Made by a program: the position numbers and the translations under genes. DNA of 64,000 bases from Pseudomonas sp. ICMP22404 (GTDB lineage: Bacteria; Pseudomonadota; Gammaproteobacteria; Pseudomonadales; Pseudomonadaceae): contig NZ_VCNG01000007.1 in NCBI RefSeq assembly GCF_006227205.1, positions 186,001-250,000 on the forward strand, given 5' to 3'. Below the pieces are notes generated by a model. That model was not told the DNA's origin, searched no databases, and saw only the letters and a list, made by a program, of their open reading frames with translations. Every line of letters begins with the position of its first letter. Positions within the stretch are counted from its first letter, which is position 1. Positions 1-11,166 of the stretch are shown piece after piece.

Positions 1-2065
<2,065 letters not shown>

Positions 2066-2108
2066 GTTTTCCGATCCTAAGATTCAATACTTGCAACTGG
2101 AGTGCTAA

Positions 2109-2444
2109 ATGAGCTTTTTTATCTCTAACGCCATGGCTGATGCCGCTGCTCCCGCAGCCGCGCCTATGGGTGGCGGTTTCGAGTGGATTTTCCTGGTCGG
2201 CTTCCTGGTCATCTTCTACCTGATGATCTGGCGTCCACAGGCCAAGCGCGCCAAAGAGCAGAAGAACCTGCTTGGTAGCCTGCAGAAGGGCGACGAAGTG
2301 GTGACCACTGGCGGTATCGCCGGCAAGATCACCAAAGTGGCCGACGATTTCGTGGTGCTGGAAGTGTCCGACACCGTTGAAATGAAGTTCCAGAAGGGCG
2401 CTATCGCGGCCACGCTGCCAAAAGGCACGCTGAAAGCGATCTAA
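2109..2444 (+). CDS. yajC: preprotein translocase accessory subunit YajC
   Basis: A 111-residue inner-membrane protein of the SecDF-YajC complex, which associates with the SecYEG translocon. One membrane helix lies at about residues 22-40 (WIFLVGFLVIFYLMIW), followed by the family-typical RPQAKR and a small soluble domain with the GDEVVTTGGI motif. It sits immediately upstream of secD, as in most proteobacteria. A short hairpin without a T-run lies in the gap before secD. Confidence 0.97.
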   Translation: MSFFISNAMADAAAPAAAPMGGGFEWIFLVGFLVIFYLMIWRPQAKRAKEQKNLLGSLQKGDEVVTTGGIAGKITKVADDFVVLEVSDTVEMKFQKGAIAATLPKGTLKAI

Positions 2445-2468
2445 GGTTTCAAACATCTCTTCAATCGA

Positions 2469-2489
2469 CGGGGCGCGCAAGGCGCCCCG
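2469..2489 (+). other. GC-rich hairpin between yajC and secD
   Basis: Eight-base-pair stem CGGGGCGC/GCGCCCCG with a five-base loop, 21 bases before the secD ATG. There is no following T-run, so it is not a canonical intrinsic terminator. It could stabilise upstream mRNA ends or moderate read-through into secD; this role is an inference. Confidence 0.5.
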
Positions 2490-2509
2490 CGTCATAAGCG
2501 GGCGGCGTG

Positions 2510-4378
2510 ATGCTGAACAAATACCCTCTGTGGAAATATGTACTGATCCTGGCGGTGCTGGCGGTCGGTCTGATTTATTCCGCTCCCAACCTCTACCCGG
2601 ATGACCCGGCCATTCAGGTCAGTGGCGCAAGCACTGCCTTGCAGGTCACCCAGGCGGATCTGGACCGTGCGAGCGCGGCCCTCAAGACCTCCGGTATCGA
2701 AGTCAAGGCTGCGTCTGTTGCCGATAACGGCAAGGGCGGCCTGTTGCGCCTGGCCAAGGCTGAAGACCAGCTGCCGGCCAAGGATGTCGTGCGCAAGGCA
2801 TTGGGCGACGAATACGTCGTGGCCTTGAACCTGGCCCAGACCACCCCGCAATGGCTGCGCAAACTCGGCGCGCATCCGATGAAGCTGGGTCTGGACTTGT
2901 CCGGCGGTGTGCACTTCCTGCTGGAAGTGGACATGGAAAAAGCCCTCGACGCGCGGATGAAAGTCTACGAAGGCGACGTCAAGAGCCTGTTGCGTAAAGA
3001 GCGCGTGCGCTATCGCAGCCTGCCAGACTTCAACGGCGCCATTCAGTTGGGCTTCAGCGATGAAGATACCCGCGAACAGGCCCGTGCGCTGATCCGCAAG
3101 ACCTTCAACGATTTCGACATTGTGCCGGCTGACCTCAATGGTCAGGCGGTGCTGCGTCTGGCGATGACCCCGGCCAAGCTGGCGGAAATCCGCGAATACT
3201 CCATCAAGCAGAACTTGACCACCGTGCGTAACCGGGTCAACGAGCTGGGTGTGGCTGAACCGATCGTGCAGCGCCAGGGCGCCAACCGCATCGTGGTCGA
3301 GCTGCCGGGTGTGCAGGACACCGCCGAAGCCAAGCGTATCCTCGGCAAGACCGCCAACCTGGAGTTCCGCCTCGCGGCTGAGCCGGGTGCGTCCAAGGCC
3401 ACTTCCGAGAGCTTCGAGTTCCGTGAGGGCAACCGCCCTGCGGCGCAGATCGAGCGCGGCCTGATCATCACCGGTGACCAAGTCACCGACGCCAAGGCGA
3501 GCTTCGACGAGCACGGTCGTCCACAGGTGAACATCCACCTCGACGGCCACGGCGGCGAACTGATGAGCCGCGCCACGCGCAGCAACGTCGGTCGTAGCAT
3601 GGCGGTGATCTTCATCGAGCAGAAGCCGGTCACCACCTATACCAAGCAAGTGGTCGACGGCGTCGAGAAAGACGTCGCGGTGCAGGCGTTCAAGGAAGAG
3701 AAGAAGATCATCAGCCTGGCGACCATCCAGTCGCCACTGGGCAGCCAGTTCCGCATCACCGGCCTGAACGGCCAGGGTGAATCCTCCGAGCTGGCCCTGC
3801 TGCTGCGCGCCGGTGGCCTGGCCGCACCGATGTACTTCGCTGAAGAACGCACCATCGGCCCGAGCCTGGGTGCGGACAACATCACCAAGGGTATCGATGC
3901 ATCGCTGTGGGGCATGCTGTTCGTGTCGCTGTTCATCATCGCCATCTACCGCTTCTTCGGCATCATCGCCACCGTCGCGCTGGCGGTGAACATGGTGATG
4001 CTGCTGGCCCTGATGTCGCTGCTGGGCGCCACGCTGACCCTGCCGGGTATCGCCGGTATCGTGTTGACCATGGGTATGGCGGTGGACGCCAACGTGCTGA
4101 TCTTCTCGCGGATACGTGAAGAGATCGCCGCGGGCATGTCGATCCAGCGGGCAATCAACGAAGGCTTCGGCCGGGCATTCACCGCGATCCTCGACGCCAA
4201 CCTGACCACGTTGCTGGTCGGCGGGATTCTCTTCGCCATGGGCACCGGCCCGGTCAAGGGCTTCGCAGTGACCATGTCCCTCGGGATCTTTACCTCGATG
4301 TTCACAGCCATCATGGTGACCCGCGCAATGGTCAACCTGATCTTTGGCGGTCGTGACTTCAAGAAGTTGTGGATTTAA
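2510..4378 (+). CDS. secD: protein translocase subunit SecD
   Basis: SecD works with SecF to use the proton gradient to drive late steps of Sec-dependent export on the periplasmic side. The protein has an N-terminal membrane helix (about residues 7-25), a large periplasmic region containing GLDLSGGVHFLLEV, and a C-terminal bundle of five membrane helices with GIVLTMGMAVDANVLIFSRIREE, the conserved SecD motif. About 622 aa, normal for Pseudomonas. ATG at 2510 is preferred over the adjacent in-frame GTG at 2507. secF follows after 9 bases. Confidence 0.97.
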   Translation: MLNKYPLWKYVLILAVLAVGLIYSAPNLYPDDPAIQVSGASTALQVTQADLDRASAALKTSGIEVKAASVADNGKGGLLRLAKAEDQLPAKDVVRKALGDEYVVALNLAQTTPQWLRKLGAHPMKLGLDLSGGVHFLLEVDMEKALDARMKVYEGDVKSLLRKERVRYRSLPDFNGAIQLGFSDEDTREQARALIRKTFNDFDIVPADLNGQAVLRLAMTPAKLAEIREYSIKQNLTTVRNRVNELGVAEPIVQRQGANRIVVELPGVQDTAEAKRILGKTANLEFRLAAEPGASKATSESFEFREGNRPAAQIERGLIITGDQVTDAKASFDEHGRPQVNIHLDGHGGELMSRATRSNVGRSMAVIFIEQKPVTTYTKQVVDGVEKDVAVQAFKEEKKIISLATIQSPLGSQFRITGLNGQGESSELALLLRAGGLAAPMYFAEERTIGPSLGADNITKGIDASLWGMLFVSLFIIAIYRFFGIIATVALAVNMVMLLALMSLLGATLTLPGIAGIVLTMGMAVDANVLIFSRIREEIAAGMSIQRAINEGFGRAFTAILDANLTTLLVGGILFAMGTGPVKGFAVTMSLGIFTSMFTAIMVTRAMVNLIFGGRDFKKLWI

Positions 4379-4387
4379 GGGGCTGCC

Positions 4388-5302
4388 ATGTTACGTACAA
4401 TCAACTTCATGGGCGTTCGCAACGTTGCGTTCGGCGTCACATTGTTCCTCACTGCGCTGGCGTTGTTCAGCTGGGCTACCAAGGGCCTGAACTACGGCCT
4501 GGACTTCACCGGCGGTACGCTCATCGAGCTGACCTACGAGCGTCCGGCCGACGTGACCAAGGTGCGTGAGCAGCTGGCAACGTCCGGCTACCACGAAGCC
4601 ATCGTGCAGAGCTTCGGCGCAACCACCGACCTGTTGGTGCGCATGCCGGGTGAAGACCCGCAACTGGGTCACCAGGTTGCCGATGCCTTGCAGAAGGCCG
4701 GTGGCGACAACCCGGCGAAGGTCAAACGCGTCGAGTTCGTGGGGCCGCAAGTGGGTGAAGAACTGCGCGACCAGGGCGGCCTCGGCATGCTGATGGCGCT
4801 GGGCGGCATCCTGATCTACCTGGCCTTCCGCTTTCAGTGGAAGTTCGCGGTGGGCGCCATTGTCTCGCTGATCCACGACGTGGCCGTGACCGTGGGTATC
4901 CTGTCGTTCTTCCAGATCACCTTCGACCTGACGGTGCTGGCGGCGGTACTGGCGATCATCGGTTACTCGCTCAACGACACCATCGTGGTGTTCGACCGGG
5001 TGCGTGAGAACTTCCGCGTGCTGCGCAAGGCCTCGTTGATCGAGAACATCAACATCTCGACCACCCAGACCCTGCTGCGGACCATGGCGACGTCGATCTC
5101 CACCTTGCTGGCGATTGCCGCGCTGCTGTTCTTTGGTGGTGACAACCTGTTCGGTTTCTCCATTGCGCTGTTTGTCGGTGTCCTGGCGGGTACCTACTCG
5201 TCGATCTACATCGCCAACGTGGTGCTGATCTGGCTGAACCTGAGCACCGAGGATCTGATTCCTCCGGCGGCCACCGAAACGGAAGTGGACGATCGCCCGT
5301 AA
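4388..5302 (+). CDS. secF: protein translocase subunit SecF
   Basis: Partner of SecD in the RND-like export motor. Residues 1-40 contain the first membrane helix; GLDFTGGTLIEL is the SecF form of the shared periplasmic motif, and the membrane domain carries GYSLNDTIVVFDRVRENFR. Length of 304 aa is standard. It is the last gene of the queA-secF run and is followed by a strong intrinsic terminator at 5331-5361. Confidence 0.97.
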   Translation: MLRTINFMGVRNVAFGVTLFLTALALFSWATKGLNYGLDFTGGTLIELTYERPADVTKVREQLATSGYHEAIVQSFGATTDLLVRMPGEDPQLGHQVADALQKAGGDNPAKVKRVEFVGPQVGEELRDQGGLGMLMALGGILIYLAFRFQWKFAVGAIVSLIHDVAVTVGILSFFQITFDLTVLAAVLAIIGYSLNDTIVVFDRVRENFRVLRKASLIENINISTTQTLLRTMATSISTLLAIAALLFFGGDNLFGFSIALFVGVLAGTYSSIYIANVVLIWLNLSTEDLIPPAATETEVDDRP

Positions 5303-5330
5303 GGCTCGTCGCTCCGTCCGTCACCGCTGA

Positions 5331-5361
5331 AAAGGCGCGAGTTGAACTCGCGCCTTTTTTT
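5331..5361 (+). terminator. intrinsic terminator after secF
   Basis: AAAGGCGCGAG/CTCGCGCCTTTTTTT stem with a TTGAA loop, immediately downstream of secF. The perfect eight-pair GC-rich core and seven-T run make this a convincing factor-independent terminator. Confidence 0.9.
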
Positions 5362-5419
5362 ATGCTCCAAGGCTGGGAGAAGCGCGGATTATTCCGTTGG
5401 TGATGGCCAGGAGGTTCAA

Positions 5420-5968
5420 GTGAACAAATCGATGCTGGTTGGTGCGGTATTGGGTGCTGTCGGTGTTACTGCCGGTGGTGCGGTCGCGACCTACAGCTTG
5501 GTGAAAAGTGGTCCTGAGTATGCACAAGTACTGGCGGTGGAGCCGGTCAAGACTCAGATCAAAACCCCGCGTGAAGTCTGCAAGGACGTCACCGTGACCC
5601 GGCAGAAGCCGGTCCAGGATCAACATCAGATCGCCGGTACTGTGTTGGGCGCCGTGGCGGGCGGCCTGTTGGGTAACCAGATCGGCGGCGGCACCGGCAA
5701 GAAAATCGCCACCGTGGCGGGTGCGGCCGGTGGTGGTTATGCCGGTAACAAGATTCAGGAAGGCATGCAGGAGCGTGACACCTACACCACCACTCAAACC
5801 CGCTGCAACACCGTCAATGACATCAGCGACAAAGTGGTTGGCTACGACGTGCGCTACATGCTCGACGGCAAGGAAGGCAAGGTCCGCATGGACCGCGACC
5901 CGGGCAACCAGATCCCGGTGAACAAAGAAGGTCAACTGATCCTGGGCCAGAACCAACCAGCCCAGTGA
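5420..5968 (+). CDS. glycine-zipper 2TM (17-kDa antigen-like) envelope protein
   Basis: A 182-residue protein of unknown exact role. The GTG start at 5420 is preceded by CAGGAGG at 5409-5415, which decides the start; a longer open frame begins within the upstream terminator and is not credible. The N-terminus is a membrane or signal segment (MLVGAVLGAVGVTAGGAV). Residues about 72-115 form a glycine-zipper repeat (GTVLGAVAGGLLGNQIGGG followed by AGAAGGGYAGNKI), the signature of the Rickettsia 17-kDa surface antigen superfamily (PF05433). The C-terminal third is a small soluble domain with one cysteine in TRCNTV. No lipobox is evident. Monocistronic, between two terminators. Confidence 0.85.
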   Translation: MNKSMLVGAVLGAVGVTAGGAVATYSLVKSGPEYAQVLAVEPVKTQIKTPREVCKDVTVTRQKPVQDQHQIAGTVLGAVAGGLLGNQIGGGTGKKIATVAGAAGGGYAGNKIQEGMQERDTYTTTQTRCNTVNDISDKVVGYDVRYMLDGKEGKVRMDRDPGNQIPVNKEGQLILGQNQPAQ

Positions 5969-5981
5969 TCCAACCGCTATG

Positions 5982-6012
5982 AAAAAAGCACCCTTCGGGG
6001 TGCTTTTTTTTC
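5982..6012 (+). terminator. intrinsic terminator after the glycine-zipper gene
   Basis: AAAAAAGCACCC-TTCG-GGGTGCTTTTTTTT. It has A- and T-runs on both sides, so it could act in both directions. A near-exact reverse complement lies at 6165-6190. Confidence 0.9.
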
Positions 6013-6031
6013 GCCTGAATTCTGGGCTGTA

Positions 6032-6144
6032 GATCGTTCCCACGCTCCGCGTGGGAATGCATCCCGTGACGCTCTGCGTCACCTTCGAGAAGCGGAACGC
6101 GGAGCGTCCCTGGCGGCATTCCCACGCGGAGCGTGGGAACGATC
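6032..6144. repeat. long palindromic intergenic repeat, GTTCCCACGC family, copy 1
   Basis: Perfect 29-base outer arms begin GATCGTTCCCACGCTCCGCG (6032-6060) and reappear as reverse complement at 6116-6144, with smaller nested palindromes between (GACGCTCTGCGTC; CGGAACGCGGAGCGTCC). A diverged copy lies at 26514-26619. It occupies the space between two convergent genes. Confidence 0.9.
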
Positions 6145-6164
6145 AATTACCGAAATTCAGGCAT

Positions 6165-6190
6165 AAAAAAGCACCCCGAAGGGTGCTTTT
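6165..6190 (-). terminator. intrinsic terminator for suhB
   Basis: Minus-strand reading is AAAAGCACCC-TTCG-GGGTGCTTTTTT, 15 bases beyond the suhB stop. It is almost the exact reverse complement of the terminator at 5982-6012. Confidence 0.9.
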
Positions 6191-6205
6191 CTGTAGCTGG
6201 GGCGC

Positions 6206-7024
6206 TTAGCGCTTCAGCGAGTGTGGCAGGTGTGGCTGGATGGCTGTCAGAACAGCCTTGAAGCACTTGGTGTTGCCGGCAACGATGTGGCCTTTTTCAA
6301 GGAAGTCGTGACCGCCGGTAAAGTCGCTCACCAAGCCACCTGCTTCCTGGATCAGCAGGGCGCCCGCTGCCATGTCCCACTCGGACAGGCCCGATTCCCA
6401 GAATGCATCAAAACGGCCTGCCGCTACATAAGCCAGGTCCAGGCTCGCGGCGCCGGCGCGGCGGATGCCAGCGGTCTGGCCGACCAGGGCGCGGAACATG
6501 CCCAGGTAGTTGTCCAGGTTGTCCATCTGGTCATCACGGAACGGGAAGCCGGTACCCAGCAGGGCGCCGTCCAGGCTGGTGCGACCGCTCACCCGCAGGC
6601 GACGACCGTTCAGTTGGGCGCCACGGCCACGGCTGGCAGTGAATTCTTCCTGGCGAACCGGATCCAGCACGACGGCGTGTTCCAGGCGGCCACGGTATTT
6701 GCAGGCGATGCTGACGGCGAAGTGAGGAATGCCGCGCAGGAAGTTGGTGGTGCCGTCCAGCGGATCGATGATCCACAGGTACTCTTCACCCTCGATGCCG
6801 GTGCCGGCGTGCATACCGGTCTCTTCACCCATGATCGAGTGGTTCGGGTAAGCCTTGCGCAGGGCATCGACGATTTTCTGTTCGGCGGCACGATCAACCT
6901 CGGACACATAGTCCTTGGCGTCTTTTTCATCGACCTTGATGGTATCCAGGCGCTCGATGGAGCGGAAGATCAGTTCACTGGCGCTGCGGGCGGCGCGCAG
7001 CGCGATATTCAGCATGGGCTGCAT
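6206..7024 (-). CDS. suhB: inositol-1-monophosphatase family protein SuhB
   Basis: A Mg-dependent phosphatase of the inositol monophosphatase family; in bacteria SuhB also acts as a component of rRNA antitermination complexes, and in Pseudomonas it influences virulence regulation. Metal-binding motifs are visible in order: EETG at about residue 67, WIIDPLDGTTNF at about 84-95 and SEWDMAAGALLIQEAGG at about 214. Length 272 aa is typical. It is transcribed divergently from trmJ. Confidence 0.95.
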   Translation of the reverse strand: MQPMLNIALRAARSASELIFRSIERLDTIKVDEKDAKDYVSEVDRAAEQKIVDALRKAYPNHSIMGEETGMHAGTGIEGEEYLWIIDPLDGTTNFLRGIPHFAVSIACKYRGRLEHAVVLDPVRQEEFTASRGRGAQLNGRRLRVSGRTSLDGALLGTGFPFRDDQMDNLDNYLGMFRALVGQTAGIRRAGAASLDLAYVAAGRFDAFWESGLSEWDMAAGALLIQEAGGLVSDFTGGHDFLEKGHIVAGNTKCFKAVLTAIQPHLPHSLKR

Positions 7025-7060
7025 GGATGTGTCACCTAAGGTTGTTAAAGAAAGCCGCGC

Positions 7061-7066
7061 ATTCTA
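7061..7066 (-). promoter_or_regulatory. possible suhB -10 element
   Basis: Minus-strand TAGAAT, 38 bases upstream of the suhB start codon, in the GATAGAATGCGC context often seen at Pseudomonas housekeeping promoters. No good -35 match is visible, so the call is tentative. Confidence 0.4.
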
Positions 7067-7168
7067 TCAGAAAGTTTTCTCAGGAGAAGGTTGGCGTTCG
7101 CTTTCATAGCTTAACGGTAGGTGCTTATGTAAGATTTGCTCCCTTTATCGTGTTCGAGAGCGCCTCCC

Positions 7169-7939
7169 TTGTTGCAGAACATTCGTGTCGTCCTGGTCAA
7201 TACGAGCCATCCGGGCAATATCGGCGGAGCTGCGCGGGCCATGAAGAACATGGGCCTGTCGCGGCTGGTGCTGGTCGAGCCTCGCTTGTTTCCTCATCAC
7301 GAAGCCGACGCCCGAGCCTCCGGCGCCGGTGACATCCTGGCCGGTGCGCAGGTCGTCGCCACCCTGGAAGACGCCCTGGTGGGCTGCAACCTGGTGCTCG
7401 GCACCAGCGCCCGCGACCGCCGTATCCCCTGGCCCATGCTCGATCCCCGCGAGTGCGGGACGAAAGTGGTCGAGGAAGCCGCGCAGGGTATCGAAATAGC
7501 ACTGGTGTTCGGCCGTGAAGACTCCGGCCTCACCAACGACGAGCTGCATCGATGTCACTTTCACGTGCATATCCCTTCCGACCCCGGATTCAGTTCCCTG
7601 AACCTCGGGGCGGCGGTGCAGGTGTTGAGCTATGAAGTGCGCATGGCCTGGCTGGCGGCCGAAGGCAAGCCGAGCAAGGTCGAAAAATATGAGGCGACGT
7701 CGCCGCGCAGTGAGACACTGGCGACCATGGACGAACTGGAGCGATTCTATGAACACCTGGAGCAGACCCTGGTGGACGTCGAGTTCCTCGACCCGGACAA
7801 GCCTCGGCACTTGATGGCGCGCCTGCGTCGGTTGTACGGACGAAGCTCGGTCAGCCGGGCGGAGATGAATATATTGCGCGGCATCCTCACGGAAACCCAA
7901 AAAGCGGCCCGTGGCGAGCTGATTAAGCGGAAGGATTAA
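7169..7939 (+). CDS. trmJ: tRNA (cytidine/uridine-2'-O-)-methyltransferase TrmJ
   Basis: SPOUT-class SAM-dependent methyltransferase that 2'-O-methylates position 32 of tRNAs. N-terminal [20 protein letters not shown] and the knot region [13 protein letters not shown] and [13 protein letters not shown] are diagnostic. The TTG at 7169 is chosen because the conserved protein begins there (LLQNIRVV) and GAGAG lies at a proper distance; the frame stays open further upstream without similarity. 256 aa. Ends one base before the cysE start, so the two are probably coupled. Confidence 0.93.
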   Translation: MLQNIRVVLVNTSHPGNIGGAARAMKNMGLSRLVLVEPRLFPHHEADARASGAGDILAGAQVVATLEDALVGCNLVLGTSARDRRIPWPMLDPRECGTKVVEEAAQGIEIALVFGREDSGLTNDELHRCHFHVHIPSDPGFSSLNLGAAVQVLSYEVRMAWLAAEGKPSKVEKYEATSPRSETLATMDELERFYEHLEQTLVDVEFLDPDKPRHLMARLRRLYGRSSVSRAEMNILRGILTETQKAARGELIKRKD

Positions 7940-7940
7940 A

Positions 7941-8717
7941 ATGTTCGATCGTTTGCGTGAAGATATCCAAAGCGTTTTCCATCGTGACCCGGCGGCGCGC
8001 AACGCCTTTGAAGTGCTGACCTGCTACCCGGGAATGCACGCGATCTGGCTCCATCGCCTGTCCGGCGCCTTGTGGAACATGGGGTGGAAGTGGCTGGCGC
8101 GGCTGGTGTCCAACTTCGGGCGCTGGCTGACCGGGATCGAGATCCATCCGGGCGCCAAGGTCGGTCGTCGGTTCTTCATCGACCACGGCATGGGCATCGT
8201 CATTGGCGAAACCGCCGAGATTGGTGATGACGTGACCCTGTACCAGGGCGTGACCCTGGGCGGCACCAGCTGGAACAAGGGCAAGCGCCACCCGACCCTG
8301 GGCGATGGCGTGGTGGTCGGCGCGGGCGCCAAGGTACTCGGTCCGTTCACTGTGGGGGCAGGGGCGAAGGTCGGCTCCAACGCCGTAGTCACCAAGGCCG
8401 TGCCGCCTGGTGCGACCGTGGTGGGCATTCCTGGGCGGATCATCGTCAAGTCAGATGACGAGCAGGACGCCCGGCGCAAGGCCATGGCCGAGAAGATCGG
8501 CTTCGACGCCTACGGTGTCGGCGAGGACATGCCCGACCCGGTCGCCCGCGCCATCAACCAATTGCTCGATCACCTGCAGGCCGTCGACGGACGCCTGGAG
8601 GGGATGTGCGGCGCCCTGAAGGACCTGGGCAGTAATTACTGTGCCAAGGAGCTGCCTGAACTGCGCGAGGAAGATTTCGCGTGTGTGAAGGACAAGGATC
8701 AGAGCCAGGTCGGCTGA
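7941..8717 (+). CDS. cysE: serine O-acetyltransferase
   Basis: Acetylates serine with acetyl-CoA, giving O-acetylserine, the cysteine precursor. Left-handed beta-helix hexapeptide repeats are visible ([38 protein letters not shown]), with the catalytic region around FIDHGMG and a serine acetyltransferase core of about 180 residues. The C-terminal extension (about residues 175-258) is a Pseudomonas feature. Being next to the isc operon, it supplies the cysteine that IscS uses as sulfur donor, although it is separated from iscR by a REP doublet and has its own transcript with trmJ. Confidence 0.95.
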   Translation: MFDRLREDIQSVFHRDPAARNAFEVLTCYPGMHAIWLHRLSGALWNMGWKWLARLVSNFGRWLTGIEIHPGAKVGRRFFIDHGMGIVIGETAEIGDDVTLYQGVTLGGTSWNKGKRHPTLGDGVVVGAGAKVLGPFTVGAGAKVGSNAVVTKAVPPGATVVGIPGRIIVKSDDEQDARRKAMAEKIGFDAYGVGEDMPDPVARAINQLLDHLQAVDGRLEGMCGALKDLGSNYCAKELPELREEDFACVKDKDQSQVG

Positions 8718-8730
8718 CCGAGGCGTCTGC

Positions 8731-8797
8731 ATCGCGGGCAAGCCTTGCTCCCACAGACCCAGTGGAGACGTCTGTGGGAGCAAGGCTTGCCCGCGAT
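8731..8797. repeat. REPIN (GCGGGCAAGCC family) downstream of cysE
   Basis: Two perfect 27-base inverted arms, beginning ATCGCGGGCAAGCCTTGCTC at 8731 and ending at 8797, separated by 13 bases. The outer flank after 8797 (GAACGATAACGCGGT) is identical to the internal spacer of the REPIN at 59451-59543. Confidence 0.93.
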
Positions 8798-8892
8798 GAA
8801 CGATAACGCGGTATCGCTGGTCCCCGGCGATCACCCTTTGCTATCATGCGCGCGCTCTTTCGCGGGTAAACCCGAGTACCCCACTAGGTCTT

Positions 8893-8925
8893 ATAGTTGA
8901 CTTAATTACTCGGGAATTGCATACT
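8893..8925 (+). promoter_or_regulatory. isc operon promoter with IscR type-1 site
   Basis: -35 TTGACT (8897-8902), 17-base spacer, -10 CATACT (8920-8925). The 25 bases 8893-8917 fit the known IscR type-1 pattern (ATA..TGACT....A.TC.....AT) and overlap the -35, which implies repression by [2Fe-2S]-IscR as in E. coli. Confidence 0.8.
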
Positions 8926-8956
8926 CGCCCCATTCCGAACTCCGTGGTAATTGTCC

Positions 8957-9448
8957 ATGCGACTGACTACAAAAGGCCGATACGCCGTGACCGCAATGCT
9001 GGATCTGGCATTGCATGCGCAGCACGGGCCGGTGTCCCTGGCCGATATCTCCGAGCGCCAGGGCATTTCCCTGTCTTACCTTGAACAACTGTTCGCCAAG
9101 CTGCGTCGCAGCAACCTGGTGTCCAGCGTGCGTGGTCCCGGTGGCGGCTATCAGCTGTCGCGGGACATGCAAGGCATCCAGGTCGCCCAGGTGATCGATG
9201 CGGTGAACGAATCGGTCGATGCGACCAAATGTCAGGGGTTGGGCGACTGCCATGGCGGTGATACTTGCCTGACCCATCATCTGTGGTGCGACTTGAGCCT
9301 GCAGATCCACGAATTTCTGAGCGGTATCAGCTTGGCTGACCTTGTCACTCGTCGTGAGGTGCAGGAAGTAGCCCAGCGTCAGGACCAGCGCCGTTGCAAT
9401 GGCAAGGCGCCGCACCTGGACAAGATTGAAGCGTCCGCCGTCGAATGA
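8957..9448 (+). CDS. iscR: Fe-S cluster-sensing transcriptional repressor IscR
   Basis: Rrf2-family winged-helix regulator that binds a [2Fe-2S] cluster and represses its own operon when clusters are plentiful. The start is ATG 8957 ([18 protein letters not shown]). The recognition helix region is [12 protein letters not shown], and the three cluster cysteines lie in the segment [18 protein letters not shown]. 163 aa, typical. First gene of the isc operon. Confidence 0.97.
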   Translation: MRLTTKGRYAVTAMLDLALHAQHGPVSLADISERQGISLSYLEQLFAKLRRSNLVSSVRGPGGGYQLSRDMQGIQVAQVIDAVNESVDATKCQGLGDCHGGDTCLTHHLWCDLSLQIHEFLSGISLADLVTRREVQEVAQRQDQRRCNGKAPHLDKIEASAVE

Positions 9449-9498
9449 CTGCCGCAGAGCAAGCGGAACGCCAGCCAGCCTGATTTAGGAGAGAGTCC

Positions 9499-10713
9499 AT
9501 GAAATTGCCGATTTACCTTGATTACTCTGCGACCACCCCGGTTGACCCACGTGTCGCGCAGAAAATGAGTGAATGCCTGCTGGTCGACGGAAACTTCGGT
9601 AACCCGGCCTCCCGCTCCCACGTGTTCGGCTGGAAGGCCGAGGAGTCGGTCGAGAACGCCCGTCGCCAGGTCGCTGACCTGGTCAACGCCGACCCGCGTG
9701 AAATCGTCTGGACCTCCGGTGCCACCGAGTCCGACAACCTGGCAATCAAGGGTGTCGCGCACTTCTATCACACCAAGGGCAAGCACCTGATCACCTCCAA
9801 GATCGAGCACAAGGCTGTCCTGGACACCACGCGCCAACTGGAGCGTGAAGGTTTCGAAGTTACCTACATCGAGCCTGGCGAAGACGGCCTGATCACCCCG
9901 GCCATGGTCGAAGCCGCGCTGCGCGACGACACCATCCTGGTTTCGATCATGCACGTGAACAACGAAATCGGCACCGTCAACGACATCGAAGCCATCGGCG
10001 AACTGACCCGTTCCCGGGGCGTCCTGTTCCACGTCGACGCGGCCCAGTCCACCGGCAAGGTCGACATCGATCTGTCGAAGCTCAAAGTCGACCTGATGTC
10101 GTTCTCCGCCCACAAGACCTACGGCCCTAAAGGCATCGGCGCGCTGTACGTGAGCCGCAAGCCGCGTGTTCGCCTCGAAGCGACCATGCACGGCGGCGGT
10201 CACGAGCGTGGCATGCGTTCCGGCACCCTGGCGACCCACCAGATCGTTGGCATGGGCGAAGCCTTCCGCGTAGCCAAGGAAGACATGGCTGCCGAGAACG
10301 TGCGCATCAAGGCCCTGAGCGACCGCTTCTTCAAGCAGGTCGAGCACCTGGAAGAGCTCTACGTCAACGGCAGCATGACCGCCCGCGTACCGCACAACCT
10401 GAACCTGAGCTTCAACTACGTTGAAGGCGAGTCGCTGATCATGGCGCTCAAGGATCTGGCCGTGTCGTCCGGTTCGGCGTGCACCTCGGCGTCCCTCGAG
10501 CCTTCGTATGTATTGCGCGCCCTGGGCCGCAACGACGAACTGGCCCACAGTTCGATCCGCTTCACCTTCGGCCGCTTCACCACCGAAGAAGAAATCGATT
10601 ACGCCGCGCAGAAAGTCTGCGAGGCCGTCACCAAGCTGCGCGCACTTTCGCCGCTGTGGGACATGTACAAAGACGGCGTCGACATTTCGAAAATCGAATG
10701 GGCGGCGCACTGA
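9499..10713 (+). CDS. iscS: cysteine desulfurase IscS
   Basis: PLP enzyme that removes sulfur from cysteine as a persulfide and hands it to IscU and other acceptors. The PLP lysine is K206 in [10 protein letters not shown] and the catalytic loop cysteine is C328 in [10 protein letters not shown], the same numbering as in E. coli. 404 aa. Located between iscR and iscU. Confidence 0.98.
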   Translation: MKLPIYLDYSATTPVDPRVAQKMSECLLVDGNFGNPASRSHVFGWKAEESVENARRQVADLVNADPREIVWTSGATESDNLAIKGVAHFYHTKGKHLITSKIEHKAVLDTTRQLEREGFEVTYIEPGEDGLITPAMVEAALRDDTILVSIMHVNNEIGTVNDIEAIGELTRSRGVLFHVDAAQSTGKVDIDLSKLKVDLMSFSAHKTYGPKGIGALYVSRKPRVRLEATMHGGGHERGMRSGTLATHQIVGMGEAFRVAKEDMAAENVRIKALSDRFFKQVEHLEELYVNGSMTARVPHNLNLSFNYVEGESLIMALKDLAVSSGSACTSASLEPSYVLRALGRNDELAHSSIRFTFGRFTTEEEIDYAAQKVCEAVTKLRALSPLWDMYKDGVDISKIEWAAH

Positions 10714-10756
10714 GAAGTCGCCACCAGAGCGGCTCCACTGATGAGGATTGAAGCAA

Positions 10757-11143
10757 ATGGCATATAGCGAAAAGGTCATCGACCACTACGAGAACCCGCG
10801 CAACGTCGGCAAGATGGACGCGCAGGATCCTGATGTCGGCACCGGCATGGTCGGCGCCCCGGCGTGTGGCGACGTGATGCGTCTGCAGATCAAGGTCAAC
10901 GAGCAAGGCATCATCGAAGATGCCAAGTTCAAGACCTACGGCTGCGGCTCGGCCATCGCGTCCAGCTCCCTGGCCACCGAGTGGATGAAGGGCAAGACCC
11001 TTGATGAAGCCGAAACCATCAAGAACACCCAGCTGGCCGAAGAACTGGCCCTGCCGCCAGTGAAAATCCACTGCTCGGTACTCGCTGAAGACGCCATCAA
11101 GGCCGCCGTTCGCGACTACAAGCAGAAGAAAGGCTTGATCTGA
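10757..11143 (+). CDS. iscU: Fe-S cluster scaffold protein IscU
   Basis: Scaffold on which [2Fe-2S] and [4Fe-4S] clusters are assembled. The three ligand cysteines C37, C63 and C106 and the adjacent D39 are all present (PACGD, YGCGS, IHCS), as is the HscA-recognition motif LPPVK just before C106. Start ATG 10757 (MAYSEKVIDHYENPRN). 128 aa. Confidence 0.98.
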   Translation: MAYSEKVIDHYENPRNVGKMDAQDPDVGTGMVGAPACGDVMRLQIKVNEQGIIEDAKFKTYGCGSAIASSSLATEWMKGKTLDEAETIKNTQLAEELALPPVKIHCSVLAEDAIKAAVRDYKQKKGLI

Positions 11144-11166
11144 ACCGCGACAGGTAAGGAGTTTTC

